From Lachnospiraceae bacterium (GTDB lineage: Bacteria > Bacillota > Clostridia > Lachnospirales > Lachnospiraceae): a DNA stretch of 63,025 nucleotides. The stretch covers positions 1-63,025 of the forward strand of contig JAAWKM010000002.1 of the NCBI GenBank assembly GCA_022797375.1, read 5' to 3'. Below the pieces are notes generated by a model that was given only the letters and a program-made list of their open reading frames with translations, did not search any database and was not told where the DNA came from. A program made the translations under genes and the position numbers. This document shows, piece after piece, positions 8,937 to 18,953 of this stretch (the stretch's first letter is position 1; every line of letters starts with the position of its first letter).

Positions 8937-9275
8937 TCATACATCCCTGTGATATAAAGCTATACATTCATCAATGATACTTTCAACAATCCCTACTTCT
9001 CTTGGGGTAAGTTTATCCAGTTTCTTTGACAGTAACAGTTTATCCTTTTCAATGATGTCCCCTGTCAACAAATAATCTGTGCTGACTTCCAAGGCAGCAG
9101 CAATTTTCATTAAATTTTCCGGCCTCATAGCCCGTTTGCCTGATTCAGCATATGAAACAAACTGTGTTGTGACTTCACTCTTCTCTGCCAGCTGTTCCTG
9201 TGTCAGCCCCATTTTTTTTCTTCTCTCCATAATCCTCTTTCCCGTTTCTTCCAGGCATAACTTAGCATCAAACAT
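8937..9275 (-). CDS. XRE-family repressor, copy 1
   Basis: This 112-residue protein has an N-terminal XRE helix-turn-helix (LTQEQLAEKSEVTTQFVSYA) followed by a SinR/ImmR-like linker (ALEVSTDYLLTGD) and a short helical dimerisation tail. It is divergent from the gene at 9535, and two GTTGA-N6-TCAAC operators lie between them. One overlaps its own probable -10 box, which suggests autorepression. A close paralogue occurs at 26448-26786. AAAGGATGG supports the start. Confidence 0.85.
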   Translation of the reverse strand: MFDAKLCLEETGKRIMERRKKMGLTQEQLAEKSEVTTQFVSYAESGKRAMRPENLMKIAAALEVSTDYLLTGDIIEKDKLLLSKKLDKLTPREVGIVESIIDECIALYHRDV

Positions 9276-9300
9276 TCTGGTTTACCATCCTTTCTGTGTT

Positions 9301-9372
9301 GTTGAATTATATCAACATAAAATGCAGAATTTAATCTTATTTTGTTGATGTAATTCAACAAAATGTTATAAT
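9301..9372. promoter_or_regulatory. Divergent promoter with two XRE operators
   Basis: GTTGAATTATATCAAC (9301-9316) and GTTGATGTAATTCAAC (9344-9359) are two GTTGA-N6-TCAAC palindromes. For the rightward gene, TTGATG (9345-9350), a 16-bp spacer and TATAAT (9367-9372) form a good promoter whose -35 lies inside the second operator. The first operator contains a minus-strand TATAAT for the repressor gene. Confidence 0.7.
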
Positions 9373-9534
9373 TAATTAAAAACATCTGTTACAATGCCAA
9401 TTATAAATTCTTCAACTATGCAGGCATACTGGATGGGTAGTCATATCCCTTTTATGCATTTTCGCAAAAATGAAAGACATGGTGCAGGTGATATTCTTTT
9501 TCCGTACCCAAAACAAGAAAAGGAGGATTTCATT

Positions 9535-10245
9535 ATGAATCAAAAAAATTTTTACAAAAACATCACAGGCACACATATGGAAGATGCACCAAAAAGCACC
9601 AGAAAGCAGTACAGAAACAGGTTTTTATCCTACAGATTTGAAATTATGGATGATGATAATATTCATTCCATTTCATTCAGGGGAAAATTAACAGATGAAG
9701 AAACAAAGAAAATGCTGGCATCAATACAGAACTGTTTATATGAAAAAACAGCAGACCGCATCCAGACATACCTGGAACAAAATAATATTGCATACACAGG
9801 TTTTGTTGCCAGCAGAAAACCATTAAACCACAGCAGGACCATGAAACTTGCAGAACTGTTTCTTCATTCTGAAACCTGTAACAGTCTTGATACCCACACC
9901 AGCAGTGCTGATATTTACTATACTATAATTGACCACCAGCAGCCTGGCAATAAAAACAACTGTGAAGGATGCTATGTTGTAGTCCAAAGGACACCTGCAT
10001 TAAACAAATGCCAGCATAAATACAATATTATTGGTCAGACATTCAGCTGCAATGAAACCAGCAGCAATGAATATGGTTATTTTGCTATAAGAGAAAACAA
10101 AGGTAATGGACTGTTAGATAATATTGCTTTATCAAATGGGGAACCAGTGTTGCCAACATTTGGCTGTATAGATATGACATGGCTTCTGATAAATATTGAC
10201 AGTATCCAGACAGCAGAACAGGCTGTACAACATGCCGTAAAATAA
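9535..10245 (+). CDS. Unknown XRE-controlled protein (236 aa)
   Basis: I do not recognise the family. The protein is soluble, with scattered Cys (NCEGCYVV) and a C-terminal FGCIDMTWLL segment. A strong AAAAGGAGG precedes the ATG at 9535. The frame is also open from an ATG at 9418, adding 39 residues that include HGAGDILF. A related leader is present as a separate ORF in the decayed second copy at 26920, so the upstream part may be a translated leader. The pairing with a divergent repressor and twin operators resembles immunity or toxin modules, but no toxin motif is visible. Confidence 0.65.
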   Translation: MNQKNFYKNITGTHMEDAPKSTRKQYRNRFLSYRFEIMDDDNIHSISFRGKLTDEETKKMLASIQNCLYEKTADRIQTYLEQNNIAYTGFVASRKPLNHSRTMKLAELFLHSETCNSLDTHTSSADIYYTIIDHQQPGNKNNCEGCYVVVQRTPALNKCQHKYNIIGQTFSCNETSSNEYGYFAIRENKGNGLLDNIALSNGEPVLPTFGCIDMTWLLINIDSIQTAEQAVQHAVK

Positions 10246-10284
10246 ACTGAATCTAATATTAAATAAAAAAATAGGAGGATGTAT

Positions 10285-10315
10285 AACCTGTGCAAATTCT
10301 TGTACAGGTTTTTAA
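10285..10315 (+). terminator. Rho-independent terminator
   Basis: AACCTGT pairs with ACAGGTT and is followed by TTT, 40 bp past the stop of the XRE-controlled gene. Confidence 0.6.
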
Positions 10316-11330
10316 TCTTTCAAGTATTTCCATAACAAATAAATCATCTGCCCTTCTCTTTTGCCTCAATTTTTCCTTATATTTTTCTTTCCTGCTGCCC
10401 ATAGTAATCCAATATATGTAATTGTATAACTTTATGCTGCCTGTTGCTATATAGCTGCTTCTGTAATGCATATAAAATAATTTCTAACCCGGAAGTATTC
10501 TTCTATGTCTAAACCACAAATTTATTCCTGCAGAGCTGTATGGCACATTCTGATGACTTTTTTCTATACAATACAATCCATTCCTAAAAATCCTCCTTCT
10601 TTTCTTTTATCTTTAATATATTTTTTCCTTTTTGCTGCTTAAAATTCTTGTTGGAAATGTAAAAATAGAAGATATAAATATGAAAAAGAGGATAATCTAA
10701 TCTTTAAATGGATGCCAAAAATATGAAAAAAGAGGAGGATTTTCCTACTTGCAGCAAATACAAGCTTAACTATATATGTAAAATCTACAGGGCAGCAGAT
10801 TGCATATGTAATATGCCATATGCCATATGTATTGGAAAAACATAGAAATTCAGTTTTAATATTTTATAAAACAAGTTTTATGTCAAAATCATATTTCTAC
10901 TATTCTCAAAAATGTTATTATGAGACTTCCAAGCGTATCTTGGTAAACCTTTTGAAGCCACTTTATATTCCATTCATGAATATTTTCTTCCTCTTCTTTT
11001 ATTTTTAATTAACTTATACCTGTTATCCCTTGCCATCAAAAATTTTTTTAACTGGAATAGAAAAAAATGAATCCTTTTATGTATTCCAATATCATTTTTA
11101 ATAGCAATTCCGGCCTAAAAGCTGACTAAGAGAGAAAAATAGAAACCTGCCATTATATTAGTGTCTGAGGTAAAACAGAGAAGTAAAAGAAAAAAGAATA
11201 ACAAGTTATATTTTACATACACCCGGTATCAGAAAAAATCAAGTTAAAAAACAGCAGAAAAGACTGTAAATATATCCATCTGCTGTTCTATGCAAACCTT
11301 AACATGCTCTTCTCAATACCATAAATATAT
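10316..11330. other. Non-coding stretch, about 1 kb
   Basis: Only short AT-rich frames without ribosome-binding sites are present. One (MGSRKEKYKEKLRQKRR, minus strand near 10400) is charged and helical but lacks a convincing Shine-Dalgarno. No RNA gene was recognised. Confidence 0.35.
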
Positions 11331-12359
11331 TCATATCCTCAGGCTGTCTGCATACTTATACTGAATGATATCCCCCTGGGCAGTTTCTTCATATGCCCGC
11401 TCCTTATGCATAAATGCCACAATCTCCTTTTTGGTCATATTTCCGAGCTTTTTAATAACAGTATCCAGGATTTCCTTATCCCCATCATTAAGTGCAGGAT
11501 AATCATAACCATCCTGCATGCTGAAATGGCATGCATATGTTTCCCCATATCTACTTCTTCACATGGGATACCTTTCAGATTAATAATAAAACCATGCCCG
11601 GCTGGAACTGTCCCCACAGGCATGGCCTGGTATGCCAGACCTGTTATTGCACTGCCCCTCCTTTTGTATGAAAGCTGGTCTGAATACCATATCATCTTCA
11701 TAAGTTTTACCTTATACAGGCTGGCCACTTTGTCTGCAGCTGCAAAATACCTTATTACATCCACAACCTTGTCTAAAGAAAGGGCAGCATTCCCCTGGAG
11801 CATCCTGTTCCCCTGGATTTTTGCATACATGGCTTCAATTGCCATTCTCAGGTAACTGTCCTGGTTATCTTCATAAATGGCTGCAGCTGTTTCAAAATAT
11901 TTATGGTAAGACTCCCCTGGCAGACTGTCCTCTGCCCTTTCAAGCAGATCCAGAAACCATCCAGGGTCATGCCCGGCTTTTTTTCAATATAGTGTCATGT
12001 GCCTTATCCTGTATCTGATATCCTTCATACCTGGTTATGGCCTTACCACCCCATCCCAGAAGAGTACATAAGTCTTTCTGGCTGATACCATACTTCCTGC
12101 GGATAGCAATAATCTCCCTGGAAGTAAGAAGCCCCTGGGATTTTCTATAAGCATCCCTGATGGCAGCAGTATTCTGGCTTATCTGGTCTTCGTCCATATA
12201 TAATTCTTCTGCTGCATCACAATAAAAATATACTGCTTTATAATCCACTGGTATATCCTTAAAACTGGCCTGCTCCATTACACGGACTGTTTTCACCTCA
12301 TGTCCTTCCATGTAGCAGCTACACAGATATTTCCTGCTATAAATTACTTCCATATCCAT
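11331..12359 (-). pseudogene. HTH + SocA/Panacea (DUF4065) gene broken by two frameshifts
   Basis: Three consecutive frames rebuild one protein of about 340 residues. An N-terminal part (MDMEVIYSRKYLCSC) leads into an XRE-type helix-turn-helix (LTSREIIAIRRKYGISQKDL). The second frame continues with HDPGWFLDLLERA and the Panacea core (KLMKMIWYSDQLSYK). The third frame gives ACHFSMQDGYDYPALNDGD to the end. The first break is at an A7 run near 11982 (one A too many) and the second at a GGGG run near 11545 (one G too few). Panacea proteins are antitoxins of diverse toxin-antitoxin pairs. Either the gene is dead, or the assembly has homopolymer errors. The start at 12359 follows AAAGGGG. Confidence 0.7.
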
Positions 12360-12453
12360 GAAAACACCCCTTTCAAATCTTCCTGTATGGAAACTTTTGA
12401 TATATACATCATCCCCTCCATTATAAACCTTTCCAAAGTCCCTCATCTCACTT

Positions 12454-12717
12454 CTATTCTCTTTTTAAAGCATCCACTGGATTTTCATCTGGGAATAACT
12501 TATTAATTGTATACTGGCTGGTAAATTTTTCATTCCTCCGCCTGTCAACCAGCCTGTGTGCCTGGAAATCTATTTTTGCACCATTACCGGGTGCATACTT
12601 CAAATTTTGTATATAGGACTTTACTTCTAACCTGCTTTCAATCCGTTCTCTTGTTTCTTCTGCCAATTCAATCTCCTTTGTTATGGTATCAACTGATACC
12701 TCTATAATCCTTCCCAT
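12454..12717 (-). CDS. Small protein upstream of the Panacea gene (87 aa)
   Basis: A charged protein with MGRIIEVSVDTITKEIELAEE at its start and LFPDENPVDALK at the end. I do not recognise it. It lies just upstream of the antitoxin-like gene, a usual position for a cognate toxin, but no toxin motif is visible. The ribosome-binding site is weak. Confidence 0.5.
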   Translation of the reverse strand: MGRIIEVSVDTITKEIELAEETRERIESRLEVKSYIQNLKYAPGNGAKIDFQAHRLVDRRRNEKFTSQYTINKLFPDENPVDALKRE

Positions 12718-12803
12718 GTCAACCAGATAAAATTATTTGCTGCACTTTTTGTTATCTTTCCTGGCTCCCAGACCTATGCTTTATTCCAACAGCACACAGA
12801 CAA

Positions 12804-14135
12804 TTATATAGCACAATGGATACTTTTTTGTTCAATATTATAAACCGTACCCTGTTTGTATTTTTCTTTAATTTTTTTCTGCTCCTCTGGCTTTGCAATA
12901 CGCCATATTTTGCAGACTGTCCTCTCTGCCTCTTCCCATGTCATACCACCCTGGAGCAGTTTTTCATCAATCTTTTCAATTTCCTTCCATGCATCAAAAA
13001 CAATAATTGAACCAAGCCCTGTATAAGAGCCACTGCTTGTTGTCAATGCCGGGGCATAGTCTGTAATTTCTTTTCTGTTTTTTACATTAAAGTATTTTGG
13101 GATATAATTATTTTTTTTGTAAAACTCTATATATTGCCTGGTTACATATTTTTTATTCCTGTTATCCTCTTTTTCCAAATGATCTGGGTCAAACTCATTT
13201 ATGATGTACCCATTAGAAATATACTCACTGCTGTCTTCCACTGTTCCATCATCTGGATTTTCATCTTCCTGTAGTTCCCTAAGAAAGCCTGCCAGCATAT
13301 CAATTTCAACCGTCTGCTCTGTATAATATCCGACACAGAATGAACTGCTGCCATGTTCCTTATGTTTTTTGCAGTAACTCTCTGAAAAAACCATATGGTA
13401 ACTATATTTCTTACTGTCTGCACAAAGTTTTTTACCATAACCATATTCCACAGCTATAAGCTTGCTTCCATCTGGAAAATCATACTTATAATATGCTGCA
13501 TGGATATTCTGGTCTATATACCACAGACCCCAGTCCTCTACATTTTCTAACCACTCCCTAAGTTCTGCATCACTCGTAAGTCTTGGCAGGAGTGTCTGCA
13601 TATATCCCCTGTAAATACTATCCACATGCGATGTCGCATTAACTCCAGCCTGCACTGTCTTACCAGAAGTTTCTTCCGTCCTGGATTTTTGTAATTTCCT
13701 GTCTTTTCTCTTAAATTCCCGGATTTCCCTTACTGTCATGTCTGGTGAAATCCCCAGCCTCTTATCTGCACCAACATTCAGCATCTCTGTCAGCTGCGAC
13801 AGTGAATACCCCTGGTATCTGGCATCAAGTCCTGGTGAACTGCCATTTTCTGAAAACTCAGTGCAGATGTTTATAAACCTTGTTGCTGTTGGCTGGGAAA
13901 TATTAAATTTTTCTTTTGCAAATTCATATATGTTCTTATACCCTTCCCTTTGGTACCAGCCGTTATCCTTTATTTTCTTCAGATGCCATCCAACCCTGAC
14001 AAATGACTCTTTTATGCTTTTCAGTTCTGTCCTTATAATATCCACTGATTCTTCATATCCTCTATTACATACATCTGTACTGCCTGGCATTGCCGCTGGT
14101 CCAGGCTGGCCTTCCAAATAAATATTGTGCCCCAT
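12804..14135 (-). CDS. HTH-containing plasmid/phage protein (DUF3102-like N-terminus)
   Basis: The first 130 of 443 residues resemble DUF3102-type proteins: an initial helix (VDIIRTELKSIKESFVRVGW), then YKNIYEFAKEKFNISQPTATRFINIC, a ParB-like helix-turn-helix. The remainder is novel to me and carries a Cys/Trp-rich middle (KKHKEHGSSSFCVGYY). Such proteins are common in Clostridial plasmids and prophages. AAGGAGG, located 22 bp after the methyltransferase stop, sets the ATG at 14135. The two genes therefore form one operon, and this protein may act with the methyltransferase. Confidence 0.6.
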   Translation of the reverse strand: MGHNIYLEGQPGPAAMPGSTDVCNRGYEESVDIIRTELKSIKESFVRVGWHLKKIKDNGWYQREGYKNIYEFAKEKFNISQPTATRFINICTEFSENGSSPGLDARYQGYSLSQLTEMLNVGADKRLGISPDMTVREIREFKRKDRKLQKSRTEETSGKTVQAGVNATSHVDSIYRGYMQTLLPRLTSDAELREWLENVEDWGLWYIDQNIHAAYYKYDFPDGSKLIAVEYGYGKKLCADSKKYSYHMVFSESYCKKHKEHGSSSFCVGYYTEQTVEIDMLAGFLRELQEDENPDDGTVEDSSEYISNGYIINEFDPDHLEKEDNRNKKYVTRQYIEFYKKNNYIPKYFNVKNRKEITDYAPALTTSSGSYTGLGSIIVFDAWKEIEKIDEKLLQGGMTWEEAERTVCKIWRIAKPEEQKKIKEKYKQGTVYNIEQKSIHCAI

Positions 14136-14157
14136 GTTAAAATTCCTCCTTCTGCCG

Positions 14158-15348
14158 CTATGCTGTTTCCATATACATCTGGTCATAAATTTCTGTAACA
14201 GCTGTTCTTCCATTCATCCTTTCATCTGTACACACAAATGACGGGTCTTTCACAAGCTTGTATAAATGTTCCCCAAGCAGCTGCACACAGTTTGTGACAA
14301 TCCCATTCCCAGCCTGTCTGCAAATCTGACTGTCTGCTATCCCCAGTTTCCTGCATTTGTCTGCATCCTCTTGTGTAAGCCCCATAAGTTGGAAACACTG
14401 TGCTGGTGTAAGCCTTTGTGCTGGATAATGTTTCTTTTCTGTTTTTTCATTTATCGGAATATTCTGTACTACAGGCAATACCATGCCAGAAGGCACACTA
14501 CTTCCTGACAGCATATCCAGAAGCATAACCAGCCTTTTATCATGGATGGGATGGCTCTTGTCTGTGCAAGGGCTTAGTATATCCCCAATTTTCATACTGC
14601 ACTCAAATGGTATTGGAAAAGTATATCTTCCAAGCCCGGTTTCTTCCCTGATGCAGACAATAAATACCCTTTTTCTTGTCTGGGGAATGCCACAGTCTTT
14701 TGCATTTACTACATCCCAGTATGTTTTATAGCCAAGCCTGTGCAGGGCAGCCAGTATATTTTCAAAATCTTGCCTGAATTTCCTTAATAAATCTTTTACA
14801 TTTTCAAACATGATATATTCCGGCTGTGTACCATCCTGTACTGCTTTTTCCAACAGCCGTATGGCCTGCCACACAAGCGAACTCCTTGTGCCAGAATCTT
14901 CTTCCATCCCCTTCCCTTTCCCTGCACATGAAATGTCAGTGCATGGAAAGCTGCATGACCAGAAATCCGCCATGGGAAGTGCTTCAATCCTGTTGATATC
15001 ACCAAGGTTATGGCACAGGCGGTTTGCAAGCCAGTGCTTCCTGATTTCATACTCCCTGTCATTCCTGTTTCTGTTCCAGTTATAAGCTTCCCCCTTCTCT
15101 GGATTAAACCCGATATTTTTATCAATAAGTTCCTTTACCATTTCCTCCTCATCTGGATAAGAAGTATAACCATTAACCATCTCCTGGGTAAACCCTTTGT
15201 GTATTGCTGCATATCCTAGAATTGCATCCTTGTCTATCTCTGAAACTGCAAGTACATCAAGAGCAACCACTCCTGAATTTTCCAGGCCTCTTTCCTGGCA
15301 TCCAATACCAGAAAACAGGATGTTTGCTGTAAGCTTTAATTTTTCCAT
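14158..15348 (-). CDS. C5-cytosine DNA methyltransferase
   Basis: The 396-residue protein has the conserved motifs of C5-cytosine methyltransferases. These are motif I LFSGIGCQERGLE (SAM binding), motif IV SFPCTDIS with the catalytic Cys, motif VI FENVK, motif VIII QTRKRVFI and motif X AGNGIV. Motif IV is FPC rather than the usual PPC. No restriction endonuclease is adjacent, so it is probably an orphan that modifies the element to evade restriction. It is divergent from an XRE-type regulator and upstream of the HTH protein. AAAGGG lies 10 nt before the chosen ATG. Confidence 0.9.
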   Translation of the reverse strand: MEKLKLTANILFSGIGCQERGLENSGVVALDVLAVSEIDKDAILGYAAIHKGFTQEMVNGYTSYPDEEEMVKELIDKNIGFNPEKGEAYNWNRNRNDREYEIRKHWLANRLCHNLGDINRIEALPMADFWSCSFPCTDISCAGKGKGMEEDSGTRSSLVWQAIRLLEKAVQDGTQPEYIMFENVKDLLRKFRQDFENILAALHRLGYKTYWDVVNAKDCGIPQTRKRVFIVCIREETGLGRYTFPIPFECSMKIGDILSPCTDKSHPIHDKRLVMLLDMLSGSSVPSGMVLPVVQNIPINEKTEKKHYPAQRLTPAQCFQLMGLTQEDADKCRKLGIADSQICRQAGNGIVTNCVQLLGEHLYKLVKDPSFVCTDERMNGRTAVTEIYDQMYMETA

Positions 15349-15495
15349 ATATGCCATACCCTTTCTGCTGGTTTACCAGCCTTCTGTGTGCTTGTTACAG
15401 GGACATGGTATCAATTTTTTCATTCCATCCAATTTTGCAAAAATAGAAAACATATTTTGTAGCTTTTTGTAATCTTTTATGATATAATTCATAAT

Positions 15496-15519
15496 ATTTG
15501 TATACATTTGAATACAAAT
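15496..15519. promoter_or_regulatory. Inverted repeat between methyltransferase and regulator
   Basis: ATTTGTAT (15496-15503) pairs with ATACAAAT (15512-15519) across 8 bp, in the gap between the divergent methyltransferase and XRE-type genes. It is a likely operator for the regulator at 15550. Confidence 0.5.
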
Positions 15520-15549
15520 TTCAATACAGACTGGCCAGGAGGTTAGCAG

Positions 15550-16173
15550 ATGAAAAAGAAACAAAAAGAACCTTTGACAGACAAAGATATATATGCCTGC
15601 AATGATTTCAAAGAAAAACGTATAAAATGTGGCATGAACCAGAAAGAATGGGCAGCAGCTACAGGTATCAGCCTTGGGCTTGTCAAAAGTATTGAAAACC
15701 ATGTGCGCAGATGCACCCCAGGTACAGAAGAAAAAGTAAAGAAATATATGGGACAGTTCCATACTTCACCAGATATACAAGATACCCGCAGCCTGGAAGA
15801 ACGTATATTACATGATGTATTCCTCACCCATATGGACAAAGCAGGAAAAAAAGAAGCTGCCTATTATGCTGGCTCATGCATAATGTCAATATGTAAAATC
15901 TTATCTGGCGCAGATAAACTGGATACAAAGAATGAACAGAAGCTGTACTTCCAGAACTTAGCTATATTCCTCGATATGCTCACTCTTGTCTCCTATGAAT
16001 CTACCAGTGCCATAACTGATGGTCTGGATGTACTGGATATTGCTGGAAAACTGCATTCTGATTTTATAAAAAAGCTGCTTAAAAACTATAAAACTGCAAG
16101 GGAATCTCCTGTCCCTAAAAAAGAGGAAGCAGAAAAACAGTTAAGCCTTTTCGATGATATGGACAATACATAA
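15550..16173 (+). CDS. XRE-type transcriptional regulator (207 aa)
   Basis: An N-terminal HTH (MNQKEWAAATGISLGLVKSIEN) is followed by a long helical domain of unknown function with a charged C-terminus ending QLSLFDDMDNT. It is divergent from the methyltransferase and probably controls it. The perfect AGGAGG seven bases upstream fixes the start. Confidence 0.7.
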   Translation: MKKKQKEPLTDKDIYACNDFKEKRIKCGMNQKEWAAATGISLGLVKSIENHVRRCTPGTEEKVKKYMGQFHTSPDIQDTRSLEERILHDVFLTHMDKAGKKEAAYYAGSCIMSICKILSGADKLDTKNEQKLYFQNLAIFLDMLTLVSYESTSAITDGLDVLDIAGKLHSDFIKKLLKNYKTARESPVPKKEEAEKQLSLFDDMDNT

Positions 16174-16962
16174 GGACTGCTGTAAACACAAGAAGGATTT
16201 TATAAGGGATATCATACACACCCACAAACCTGGCGCAGGTGTACATGAGAAATTTGGAAGATTTTCATATTATAGTTAGAAAAAGCAGAGCTGTTTTACT
16301 GTCAATTCAAGATGGACTTTTATTCTGCTTTTACTTCATTGACAGAATTACAATGCTATTGTGAATAATCAAAATTACTTTCACATATATTTAAAAAATA
16401 ACTGCCTTTTATTAAAGTCCTATCAGAACCATAAAAGACAGTTATTATCTGTAGAGTATATTGCTCTGTTTTTTACCCTCTTTCAGGTTATAATTTTGCC
16501 AATATCAGACAACTGTTTATAAAACCAGAACCTTCCTCTGTTTTTATTGCACAATATTATAATGCAAAAACCTGGTCTGGTATTTTTTCAATCCTCACCT
16601 GCTTTGAAATAACCACTTGCTTTTTTAAATGAATAAAATGTATATTCATGACCCCGTTCAAGATTAGTAAATTAATTGGAATCCTGCCAGTTTTCCTCCC
16701 TTTTATTTTTACAACTCTTAAAACCTCGCATCTTCCATTGATATAATATTTTTGTCATAATTATTTTTATAGAATACTGTATATTTTGCTTCTGTTGGGG
16801 CTGCAGTGCCTTCAAGCAAAAAAGACTGCCACACACCTGTTGTAATATCATCTGCTTTAAGGGGTGAAACATCTGCTTTTGGATTTTACATTAATCCCAA
16901 TAAAAGCTGTATATCTGCCATACTCCAGCTTTCCAGTTATAATTACTGTTCCTCCATAGCCT
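16174..16962. other. Non-coding stretch, about 790 bp
   Basis: A long inverted repeat (AAAAAGCAGA near 16280 against TCTGCTTTT near 16323) may terminate the upstream regulator gene. No supported ORF was seen, nor a clear terminator for the surface operon that ends at 16963. Confidence 0.35.
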
Positions 16963-17463
16963 CTAAAAATCCTCATACTCTTCCATGCCATCTGACCATT
17001 TTATCAAATAATATCCATGCCCTGAACCATCACAGTCATATATCTTTTCTTTAGATATAATTCTTGGTTCTTCATCTTCTGTTTTTTTTGTTCTTTTCCT
17101 CTTCTGGCTTTTACTTGTATTATTATCTTCTGCATTTCTATATATGCTGCTGTCTTTTTCTTTATTACTGTCTGTCCCTGTACCATCTATACTATCAATA
17201 TCCTTATTACGTTTGATGGAGATGTCCATTTTTTCCCCTGTTACCTTAGTATCTAATGAAGGTACTACTATATCTTCATTATTTATTATAATTTCTGCTT
17301 CCTCTAATACCTTTCTTACTGTAATGCCTTTTATTACATCAAGCCTTGTTTCTGTCTGTCCATCATATATACTGGCTGCAATTTTATTCTCCTCTGATGC
17401 ACCACAACTTGTCATGTATGGCAAAAACACCATACATATAAATATAACCATCCCTTTTTTCAT
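16963..17463 (-). CDS. Lipoprotein with a DUF348-like segment (166 aa)
   Basis: A signal peptide ends in a lipobox (MTSC), so the protein is probably lipid-anchored outside the membrane. Residues of about 35-85 (DVIKGITVRKVLEEAEI, then VPSLDTKV) fit the DUF348 ubiquitin-like domain found in Rpf/YabE-type cell-wall proteins. A Lys/Ser/Asp-rich linker leads to a short C-terminal domain (HGYYLIKWSDGMEEYEDF). It is the last gene of the surface operon. GGAGGG sets the start. Confidence 0.65.
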   Translation of the reverse strand: MKKGMVIFICMVFLPYMTSCGASEENKIAASIYDGQTETRLDVIKGITVRKVLEEAEIIINNEDIVVPSLDTKVTGEKMDISIKRNKDIDSIDGTGTDSNKEKDSSIYRNAEDNNTSKSQKRKRTKKTEDEEPRIISKEKIYDCDGSGHGYYLIKWSDGMEEYEDF

Positions 17464-17523
17464 ATTTCCCTCCAATCTGTACAATAACTGCCAGAATAGC
17501 ATTATACACTGGACTGTTTATTT

Positions 17524-18927
17524 TTAATAATATAAAGATTTAACTGTCTGTAATTTTCCATTGTTTTCAATAATAACCTCAAAAAGTGTTTCATCCAGGC
17601 CAGTTTTTTCCTTTGGAATATAAAGTTTATATCCATAATCTGACTCCTGGGTTGTTACATGTAATGTATTGTAAACTGCCTGTCCATTATTACCAGTAAT
17701 CCTTATGTATATATTTGTATTTTTATTACAAAACCTGTTGTCCAGTATTCCTGAAATTTCCAGATAAGATGTATTATTTTCACTTTCCCCTGCTTTTAGT
17801 GATGTTGCAGAATCCGTATTTTCTATACTTTTTCTTAAATCCACAGCCTTTCCTTCTATTAAAGGTGGTTCTGTTGCAATTTCCTTTATATTGCGTTCTA
17901 CTTTTTCAAAAACCACCACATCTGGATTATACATCTCCATATATCCTGCTATATTCTGTGGTACTCCTTTTGAAAAATACCCTTTTGAAAATGTATCTGC
18001 CATCAATGGCAGAAGAGTATTTCCAAAGGAATCCCTGAACATAAGGAGATTACCTGAACCCCGGCTGTTTTCTGTTTCAATCCATGCTTCTTCCACACTT
18101 TTTGTACCTGTTACATAAGAAAACATATTTCTCTTCTCATAGAAATAATTCCACTCTGGTTCTGCTGTAATGGGATAAAGCATCTGGCCTAAATCACCAT
18201 ATTCCGTCTTTAGCCGGACTGCCCATATATCCCTGTAATCCTCATGTTCTATTCCAGCATGTCTCAAAATAGCATTATATGCAAGCACTGCCCCTTTATT
18301 ATTCCAATGGGAATCTCTTTTTAAATAAAGTACTTCTTTCTCGTTCTTAAAAAGAGAAAACAAATCACAATAGCAAATCCCATATTCTTTTATCTCCTGT
18401 TCCAGCATACTGGTATTGTTAGAACTGCTTATTTTATATTGCAAATAATAAGGCATATTGTCCCCATATAATGTATTCTTGTTGGGAGGTACTGTAAAAA
18501 TAAACTTTGCACCTTGCTCCTCCACATACTGCTGTACAAGTGACAAGTTATGTGCTATATTATTTATTCCTCTTTCTGTAATGGTATTTTTTCCAAGATA
18601 ATCATCAACTGTAGAAGCATAGTAGAGCCAGCCATTACTTCCAGTTATTACAGAACTGGCATTTGATACTTTAAATATCCTGCTTTGTATTTGGGCATCT
18701 GCTGACACCAGTTCCAGACGGAAAGCAAAATGGTCTTGGAAATAATCTCCTAGTTCCTGTAAAAAATTAATATTTGGTCTGCCATTTTCCTTTATAATAT
18801 CTGGAAAAACTGCCATTTTCCTGTTTTCAGTTGTTTTATCCGAAGGACAAACTGTCATTCCCACAAATGGCAGGATGCATATAACTATGCAAGTAATAAT
18901 AAACAGATACCTTAATATATTTTTCAT
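17524..18927 (-). CDS. AlgJ/AlgX-like (DHHW) SGNH-type O-acetyltransferase
   Basis: The 467-residue protein has one N-terminal membrane anchor (LRYLFIITCIVICILPFVGM) and an extracellular SGNH-like domain. It shows the landmarks of the alginate O-acetylation family: GSNGWLYY, RDSHWNNKGA (catalytic Asp-His near residue 205) and MFRDSFGN (nucleophile Ser near 300). A beta-rich C-terminal extension follows. These enzymes accept acetyl groups exported by an MBOAT partner and place them on a polysaccharide; the partner gene lies 26 bp upstream. The glycan substrate is unknown. AAGAGG precedes the ATG. Confidence 0.85.
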   Translation of the reverse strand: MKNILRYLFIITCIVICILPFVGMTVCPSDKTTENRKMAVFPDIIKENGRPNINFLQELGDYFQDHFAFRLELVSADAQIQSRIFKVSNASSVITGSNGWLYYASTVDDYLGKNTITERGINNIAHNLSLVQQYVEEQGAKFIFTVPPNKNTLYGDNMPYYLQYKISSSNNTSMLEQEIKEYGICYCDLFSLFKNEKEVLYLKRDSHWNNKGAVLAYNAILRHAGIEHEDYRDIWAVRLKTEYGDLGQMLYPITAEPEWNYFYEKRNMFSYVTGTKSVEEAWIETENSRGSGNLLMFRDSFGNTLLPLMADTFSKGYFSKGVPQNIAGYMEMYNPDVVVFEKVERNIKEIATEPPLIEGKAVDLRKSIENTDSATSLKAGESENNTSYLEISGILDNRFCNKNTNIYIRITGNNGQAVYNTLHVTTQESDYGYKLYIPKEKTGLDETLFEVIIENNGKLQTVKSLYY

Positions 18928-18953
18928 TTATTTACCTCTTAATAATCCTGTCT

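Noticed and set aside
10259-10471. Small charged minus-strand ORF downstream of the XRE-controlled gene
   Set aside because: No Shine-Dalgarno, and it overlaps the terminator of the plus-strand gene.
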